The translations under genes were made by a program, and so were the position numbers. From RH-AL1 sp965198495 (GTDB lineage: Bacteria > Pseudomonadota > Alphaproteobacteria > Rhizobiales > Beijerinckiaceae), in the NCBI GenBank assembly GCA_965198495.1, contig CBDAPL010000001.1, forward strand, positions 1,178,001 to 1,242,000: DNA of 64,000 nucleotides, given 5' to 3'. The notes below the pieces were generated by a model. That model saw nothing but the letters and a program-made list of their open reading frames with translations, was not told where the DNA came from and did not search any database. This document shows, one piece after another, positions 59,691-64,000 of the stretch (its first letter is position 1; every line of letters begins with the position of its first letter).

Positions 59691-60443
59691 CTACGGATGC
59701 TTCTCGGTCTTTGAGGCTCGGTCGCCACCCGCCGTTGCATCGCTCTCGCACATGTAGGCCCCGGCTTTAGTGTTCCCGTAGTTCTTCGTTCCGGCGAAAT
59801 GATAGATCTTTGACTTGGTGTTCACCCATACGACAGTGGCCGAAGGGCAACGCCCCTTTGCGCCGGCTTCCGCCGCGAACTCGTTTGCGCCGCTCGGAGC
59901 TATAGCGGCTGTTGTTGCCGGTGAGCGGGCCGGCGCCGAAGCTGGCGACTGTCGAGGCGCGGCCGTTTGCACTTTTGACGCTGAAGGAACCGTTGTCGGC
60001 GCTGGCGCGGGAGCTGCGGCCGCCGTTCCAATCGGCGTCGGTGTGCCAGGCGCAAGCGCGCGACAAGCTGTTATAAACTCTTTCTTCTTCTCCTTGACGT
60101 CTTTCAGCGCGCCCTTGTTGGCCTTGTATTCGTCATTGCAAGCGCCAGCCGTCTTCAAGGCACCGACGGTCGAGGTGCGCGTCGGTGAGGCACTCGGCGC
60201 GACAGGGCTTGCGGGAGCAGCCGCAGCGGTGCCGATCGGAGTCTGCGTGCCAACCGGCAACGCGCGGCAGGCCGAGATGAACTCACCCTTCTTTTCCTTA
60301 GCGGCCTTCAGCGCCGGCTTGGCGGCCTTGTACTCTTCGGTGCACGCCTTCACCGTCTTTGCTTGAGCGAAGGCAGGACCAGCAAGGGCGATTGATCCGA
60401 GAAAGAGAGCGATCCAGCTCGCTGCTTGAAGATGCTTGAACAT
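59691..60443 (-). CDS. Secreted protein with two repeated cysteine-containing modules
   Basis: 250 residues. Signal peptide (WIALFLGSIALAGPAFAQA). Two tandem modules of about 45 residues follow: ACTEEYKAAKPALKAAKEKK with FISACRALPVGTQTPIG, and ACNDEYKANKGALKDVKEKK with FITACRALAPGTPTPIG, each with two cysteines, like PsiF-type repeats. A Pro/Ala-rich linker leads to a C-terminal domain containing ATVVWVNTKSKIYHFAGTKN and AGAYMCESDA, seen in other alphaproteobacterial secreted proteins. Periplasmic; function unknown. Confidence 0.75.
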   Translation of the reverse strand: MFKHLQAASWIALFLGSIALAGPAFAQAKTVKACTEEYKAAKPALKAAKEKKGEFISACRALPVGTQTPIGTAAAAPASPVAPSASPTRTSTVGALKTAGACNDEYKANKGALKDVKEKKKEFITACRALAPGTPTPIGTAAAAPAPAPTTVPSASKVQTAAPRQSPASAPARSPATTAAIAPSGANEFAAEAGAKGRCPSATVVWVNTKSKIYHFAGTKNYGNTKAGAYMCESDATAGGDRASKTEKHP

Positions 60444-60538
60444 GGTCGCTCCGGTCTTCGCTTGCGCTCGCGAAGAGACGGACGCGTGCGCAGAGCAGCC
60501 TACGGTCCTTTAACAGCTTTCGGCAATGCTGCCGATCA

Positions 60539-61541
60539 ATGCCGAAACCTCCAATTAAGCAAGTCGTCACCAGGAAGACCGCAAGCGAGGCGATCGCCGG
60601 CGCTGTACCGAAGCCCGGGGACCTGCGCCAAACCGGCCTGTTCGATGCGCCGGTGCCGGGCTGGATGCGACCGTGCCTGCCGACGCTGGTCGACAAGCCG
60701 CCCAGGGCGCGAACTGGGTGCACGAGATCAAGTGGGACGGCCACCGTGTCTCCGCCACACTCGAGGCCGGCAAGCCGGTGGTGACCCGTTCGCGCAATGG
60801 GCATGAGTGGACCAAGCGTTTCCCCCGCGATTGTCACGGCCGTGGCGGCGCTGAAGGCGCGTTCCGCCGTTATTGATGGCGAGGCCGTCATCCTCGACGA
60901 GCGCGGTGTTTCAAGCTCGCCGAGCTGCAGGCCGACCACGACAAGCACGGCTCGAGGCGGGCGGTCCTGGTGGCGTTCGACCTGATGTTTCTAGACGGCG
61001 AAATCCTGTGGACTAAACCGCTTGCGGAACGGCGCGCGGCACTGGCCGGGCTGATACCGGATAGCTGGCCGATCGTGCTGAGCGAGGTCTACGCCGGCGT
61101 CGGCGCCGACCTGTTCCGTGTTGCCTGCGAGCACGAGCTCGAGGGCATCGTCTCCAAGCGCGTCGACAACCCTATCGTGCCGGCCGATCGAGAGCGTGGC
61201 TGAAAACGAAGTGCGCGCAGACCGAAGAATCTCGTCATCATCGGTTTTCAGCCGACGTCGGGCTCGGTGCGCGGCGCCTTCGCTAACATCAAGATCACGA
61301 CGATCGACGGCATCAGGCTGCGCTTCGCCGGCGCGGTAGGGACCGGCTTCAGCAAGGCCGTTGCCTCAGCGTTGCGGGCGCGGCTCGATCGCCTGGTGAC
61401 GACGCGCTGCGGGTGGCGGGGCTGAAAGGCAAGGGTGCGGTTTGGGTAACACCGGATGCGAAGGCGCGGGTCGCCTATCGCGGGCTGACGATGGCCGGCG
61501 AGCTGCGGCATGCCAACTTCAAGGGGCTGGTGGAGGACTGA
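60539..61541 (+). pseudogene. DNA ligase D (LigD) pseudogene
   Basis: Pieces of the ligase domain appear in order but in different frames: MRPCLPTLVD, then ANWVHEIKWDGHRVSATLEA (adenylation Lys), then AVIDGEAVILDERGV, FDLMFLDGEILW, ELEGIVSKRVDNP, then LVIIGFQPTSGSVRGAF and the end (VAYRGLTMAGELRHANFKGL). At least five frameshifts or stops. The polymerase and nuclease domains are absent. The same gene family left a 40-codon scrap at 16.3 kb. LigD normally works with Ku in end joining; no ku gene is present. Confidence 0.85.
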
Positions 61542-61556
61542 TTCGCTGCGACTGAC

Positions 61557-61735
61557 GCTCGGTTGAGTCTTCCGGTAAGGGGAGGCCAGGAACACCTGTC
61601 AACGGGTACGCGTAATGATCGTACGGCGTGCAAGATCGCGAAGCTTCATGAGTGCTCCCGATGTTGCCGGAAGCGACAGGTTGGGCAGCTTCAAGCCGAC
61701 GAGGTGGTTCGTGGCGCCATCGTCCTCGGACGCGG
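61557..61735 (-). pseudogene. Peroxiredoxin N-terminal remnant
   Basis: HLVGLKLPNLSLPATSGALM then KLRDLARRTI, followed after a one-base shift by YAYPLTGVPGLPLPED: the start of an AhpC/TSA-like peroxiredoxin up to just before the catalytic cysteine, which is missing. It ends where the ligD pseudogene ends, so the two are convergent ruins. Confidence 0.5.
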
Positions 61736-61797
61736 CAGATCGCGGGAAGAAAACGGATGTCAGGTTGAGAGGACATGGCGCACCTCGGGCGAGGAAA

Positions 61798-62082
61798 CTA
61801 GGACGAACGGCTATCGTCGAAAGCGCAGCACTCACCTCCGCAGCACATAGGGATAATGGTGCCGGCCGGCCCGTAACGCTTGAAGACGGCGTCGCACCAA
61901 GCCTGCTGGCTCGGGACGTCGGCGATTGTAGCGGCGTAGGTAGCGATTGCCGTTCGACCGGAACGGCTTACGGCAGCGTCGTCGGCCGGAACGACATGGG
62001 CGCGGCGCTGAAATTCGGCGAGTAGCGGCAGGTTGACGAGGATGTCGGCGCAATTGTCGGAGGCGACCTGCGCGAGCGCCAT
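61798..62082 (-). CDS. Hypothetical protein, possibly frameshifted from a signal peptide
   Basis: 94 residues from the ATG at 62082, ending in a cysteine-rich tail (MCCGGECCAFDD). The frame upstream is open and reads DTAPRHEDEIELFADL, while a good signal peptide (MGFSAAMLTTLLIAAPTNG) lies in another frame just ahead; one base shift would join them into a secreted protein of about 130 residues. No family recognised. Confidence 0.4.
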   Translation of the reverse strand: MALAQVASDNCADILVNLPLLAEFQRRAHVVPADDAAVSRSGRTAIATYAATIADVPSQQAWCDAVFKRYGPAGTIIPMCCGGECCAFDDSRSS

Positions 62083-62209
62083 CAGATCGGCGAAGAGCTC
62101 GATTTCGTCCTCGTGTCGCGGCGCTGTGTCGGACGCCCATTGGTCGGCGCCGCAATCAAAAGCGTGGTGAGCATGGCGGCCGAAAAACCCATCGTGCTAT
62201 CCTTGGTCC

Positions 62210-62887
62210 ATGTGCAATTTGTACAGCATCACGCGAGGCCAGGAAGCCATGCGCCGGCTCTTTGCTATCGAGCGGGATCTCGCTGGCAACCTGCCGCCGC
62301 TGCCGAGCGTGTTTCCGGACATGCTGGCACCGATCGTCCGCGTCGGTGCCGACGGCGGGCGCGAGCTCGCGATAGCACGCTGGGGCATGCCGGGTCCGCC
62401 GCAGTTCGGCGGTTTGCCTGTCACCAACATCCGCAACACATTAAGCCCGCACTGGCGCGGCTGGCTCGGGCCATCCAGCCGCTGCCTGGTGCCGGTGACG
62501 TCGTTCTGCGAATGGGCTGACACGAAACCGAAGAAGACGCCGACTTGGTTCGCGCTCGACGCCGGACGGCCATTGTTCGCCTTCGCAGGGATCTGGACGC
62601 CGTGGCGCGGCGTGCGCGGCACAAAGGCCAATCCGATCGACGGCGAGCACGAGCTCTACGGCTTCCTTACCACGCAGGCGAACGGCGTCGTTGGTCCGGT
62701 GCACCCGAAGGCGATGCCGGCGCTGCTGACGACGACCGAGGAGTACGACGCCTGGCTACGCGCGCCGTGGAGCGAGGCGCGCGCGCTCCAACGGCCGCTG
62801 CCTGACGCGATGATGGCGATCGTCGCGGCGGGCGAGAAGGAGGACAGCCACGATGCGAGAAACGGACCCGAAGCGCGGCTTTTCTGA
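62210..62887 (+). CDS. SRAP (SOS response-associated peptidase/HMCES-YedK) family protein
   Basis: 225 residues. Cys2 (MCNLYS), which is freed after removal of Met and forms the covalent crosslink to abasic sites, is present; further family motifs are PVTNIRNT near 74, RCLVPVTSFCEW near 90 (with the active-site Glu) and VHPKAMPALL near 163 with the catalytic His. YedK-type proteins shield abasic sites in single-stranded DNA. It lies just downstream of the ligD ruin, hinting at an old DNA-repair neighbourhood. Confidence 0.9.
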   Translation: MCNLYSITRGQEAMRRLFAIERDLAGNLPPLPSVFPDMLAPIVRVGADGGRELAIARWGMPGPPQFGGLPVTNIRNTLSPHWRGWLGPSSRCLVPVTSFCEWADTKPKKTPTWFALDAGRPLFAFAGIWTPWRGVRGTKANPIDGEHELYGFLTTQANGVVGPVHPKAMPALLTTTEEYDAWLRAPWSEARALQRPLPDAMMAIVAAGEKEDSHDARNGPEARLF

Positions 62888-63077
62888 GCGGCGAGCCACA
62901 CCGCACCTATGGGCCTGGTTCGATGTCGCGGGAGCGCTGCTGGCGCTCATCATGGTACTCCGATCCTGGTACGAGGGCACGCCTCTCTCCGGCATCGAGG
63001 CGACGTGGACCGCCGTCGTCGTCGCGCGGGCTGGTCTGCGTGCCCTCGTCCTCGCGCTTACCTTCTCGTTGCGCTGA
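62853..63077 (+). CDS. Hypothetical small membrane protein
   Basis: 74 residues with two hydrophobic stretches (FDVAGALLALIMVLRSW and VVVARAGLRALVLALTF). It starts inside the end of the SRAP gene in another frame, with GGAGG eleven bases ahead of the ATG, so coupled expression is plausible. No family recognised. Confidence 0.45.
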   Translation: MRETDPKRGFSERRATPHLWAWFDVAGALLALIMVLRSWYEGTPLSGIEATWTAVVVARAGLRALVLALTFSLR

Positions 63078-63079
63078 TC

Positions 63080-63319
63080 TCAGTCGGGGGGCGGATCGGC
63101 GGCGGCGTCCGGCGACATAGCCCGAAGCACGAGGCGCATCGCCCCAGACCGGTTCAGGCGGAAGTCGGCCTTCGTGAGTTCCATCGGGCCGCAAAGGTGA
63201 AGAAACGCGAGAATGTTGGCTCTCATCTCCGGCGGTTGCGCGCTGAAGAAACGCCGAAAGGCCGCCACCACGGCAGGGTCGCGGCCGAAGCCGTCCCCGA
63301 ACATGCCCTCAGGCGGCAT
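63080..63319 (-). CDS. Small protein overlapping the 3' end of the luxI-type gene
   Basis: 79 residues; the start codon lies 11 bases inside the luxI-like coding sequence in another frame, suggesting translational coupling. Helix-rich (DPAVVAAFRRFFSAQPPEMR, ANILAFLHLCGPMELTKAD), no signal peptide. No family recognised; a partner or modulator of the synthase is possible from position alone. Confidence 0.5.
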   Translation of the reverse strand: MPPEGMFGDGFGRDPAVVAAFRRFFSAQPPEMRANILAFLHLCGPMELTKADFRLNRSGAMRLVLRAMSPDAAADPPPD

Positions 63320-63947
63320 GGCGCTCCACCGCGTTGAGCCGTAGCGGCAGATCGCGCCGCACGAGTTCCGCCGGCGGCGCGTTGAGCCGTGCCAACATCC
63401 TGGCGTAGCCTTCGGCGGTGACCTCGGCGATGACCGCGATCGTCGGCTGTCCACCGACCGATTGCGGCAGACCAAGGGGACGCAGCTTGAAGCCGGCCTG
63501 CAGCCAGCGCGACAGCGCCGCCACCTCAATGACGCCGGTCAGGTTGGAAATGCCTTCCTCGAGACAGAACTTCTGCATGGCGACGAGAAGCTTGGCATCG
63601 GCGCGTCCGATGCGACGATGCTGAGCCACGCAGTAGCGCGTCGCTTCCCAGGTCGCCTCGTCGCGCGGGATCGGCCATTGCGTCAGGTAGCCGAACACTT
63701 CGCTCAGCATGTGCGGTCGCAGCGTCGGATAGAACCTCTGGCCGCCGAGGACGTCCTCGCCGTTCATTGCGAGGAGGTAGACGGCATGTTCGTTATCGAA
63801 TTGGTCGCGTTCCAATTCGCCATCGCCGGCGATATCGGCCCAACCCTTCTCCTTGATAAAGACTTGGTGCCTGCAGGCGAAATACTGTCGCAGCGCATCG
63901 CCATACAAATGTGAGTTGCCGCTCGCGATAACATGGACTTGGATCAT
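63309..63947 (-). CDS. Acyl-homoserine-lactone synthase (LuxI family)
   Basis: 212 residues. LuxI hallmarks: RHQVFIKEKGW (first conserved Arg and aromatic residues near 28), RDQFDNEHAVYLLA (Asp-x-Asp-type SAM contact region near 50), LGGQRFYPTLRPHMLSEVF (Arg near 71) and a conserved TGVIEVAALSRWL near 140. It makes an N-acyl-homoserine lactone from SAM and acyl-ACP or acyl-CoA. A GAGGA ribosome site supports the ATG at 63947; an in-frame GTG precedes it. The LuxR-type receptor must lie to the right, outside the window. Confidence 0.9.
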   Translation of the reverse strand: MIQVHVIASGNSHLYGDALRQYFACRHQVFIKEKGWADIAGDGELERDQFDNEHAVYLLAMNGEDVLGGQRFYPTLRPHMLSEVFGYLTQWPIPRDEATWEATRYCVAQHRRIGRADAKLLVAMQKFCLEEGISNLTGVIEVAALSRWLQAGFKLRPLGLPQSVGGQPTIAVIAEVTAEGYARMLARLNAPPAELVRRDLPLRLNAVERHAA

Positions 63948-64000
63948 CACAAGGTTCCTCTTGGGGAGAGACCTCGGATTTTTACGCGAAGGCGAGAGCG

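Overview
The window reads as chromosomal DNA of a high-GC alphaproteobacterium, most likely of the order Hyphomicrobiales (Methylobacteriaceae/Beijerinckiaceae-like). The clues are a response-regulator/HWE-type sensor kinase, a DUF3606 protein, TadE/TadG pilin-assembly genes, a ParB-methyltransferase next to a DUF5681 protein, a LuxI-type synthase, and dense metabolic operons each paired with its own TetR, MarR or LysR regulator. No rRNA, tRNA or CRISPR array was seen. The region is strongly accessory: intact catabolic and transport operons alternate with transposase scraps, truncated genes and dispersed repeats.

Layout. 0-3.5 kb: a cut-off MFS transporter, a DJ-1/PfpI protein, and a MOSC protein translationally coupled to a 2Fe-2S flavin reductase. 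3.5-8.1 kb: a sensor-kinase remnant, then the ptxABCD phosphite uptake and oxidation operon with a Pho box just upstream. 8.5-11 kb: three Tad-type pseudopilin genes. 11.2-13.9 kb: a MATE exporter with a MarR regulator and a membrane-fusion-protein gene broken and joined to a Tn3 transposase scrap. 14-17.7 kb: MBL hydrolase, small proteins, a ligD scrap and a REC-HWE kinase. 18-23.3 kb: a branched-chain-type ABC transporter with fused LivG-LivF, trailed by a wrecked MetA-pathway outer-membrane channel gene.

24.3-32 kb is the most interesting locus: a DAPG/phloretin-hydrolase-family enzyme, a TetR regulator and a five-gene operon (class A flavin hydroxylase, Dabb protein, MatB-like malonyl-CoA synthetase, extradiol dioxygenase, FAH-family hydrolase). 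By carbon accounting these enzymes could take acylphloroglucinols to phloroglucinol, tetrahydroxybenzene, malonylpyruvate, and then pyruvate plus malonate, the malonate being activated to malonyl-CoA. This is inferred, but each step has a fitting enzyme family.

32-40.5 kb: an IS110 remnant, an NmrA-like oxidoreductase/TetR divergon with two palindromic operators, then a CitE-type lyase/MaoC hydratase/CoA-transferase/pyruvate oxidase operon with a divergent LysR regulator (itaconate- or mesaconate-like C5 acid catabolism). 41-51.9 kb: a mosaic with a second LysR gene, a caspase-like scrap, an island of visibly lower GC with DUF5681 and ParB-methyltransferase genes (altered motif IV), a TetR/GST pair, an SDR pseudogene, a pentad-repeat arginine-rich protein and small membrane proteins. 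52.2-57.7 kb: a MarR-controlled locus (DUF302; alpha/beta hydrolase, secreted protein, nitrilase, MATE exporter, beta-carbonic anhydrase) with matching operators at two promoters. 57.7-62.1 kb: a gene graveyard (HxlR, NmrA-like, IS5, ligD, peroxiredoxin fragments) around a secreted duplicated-module protein. 62.2-64 kb: an SRAP protein and a luxI-type gene overlapping a small gene; its LuxR partner is not in the window.
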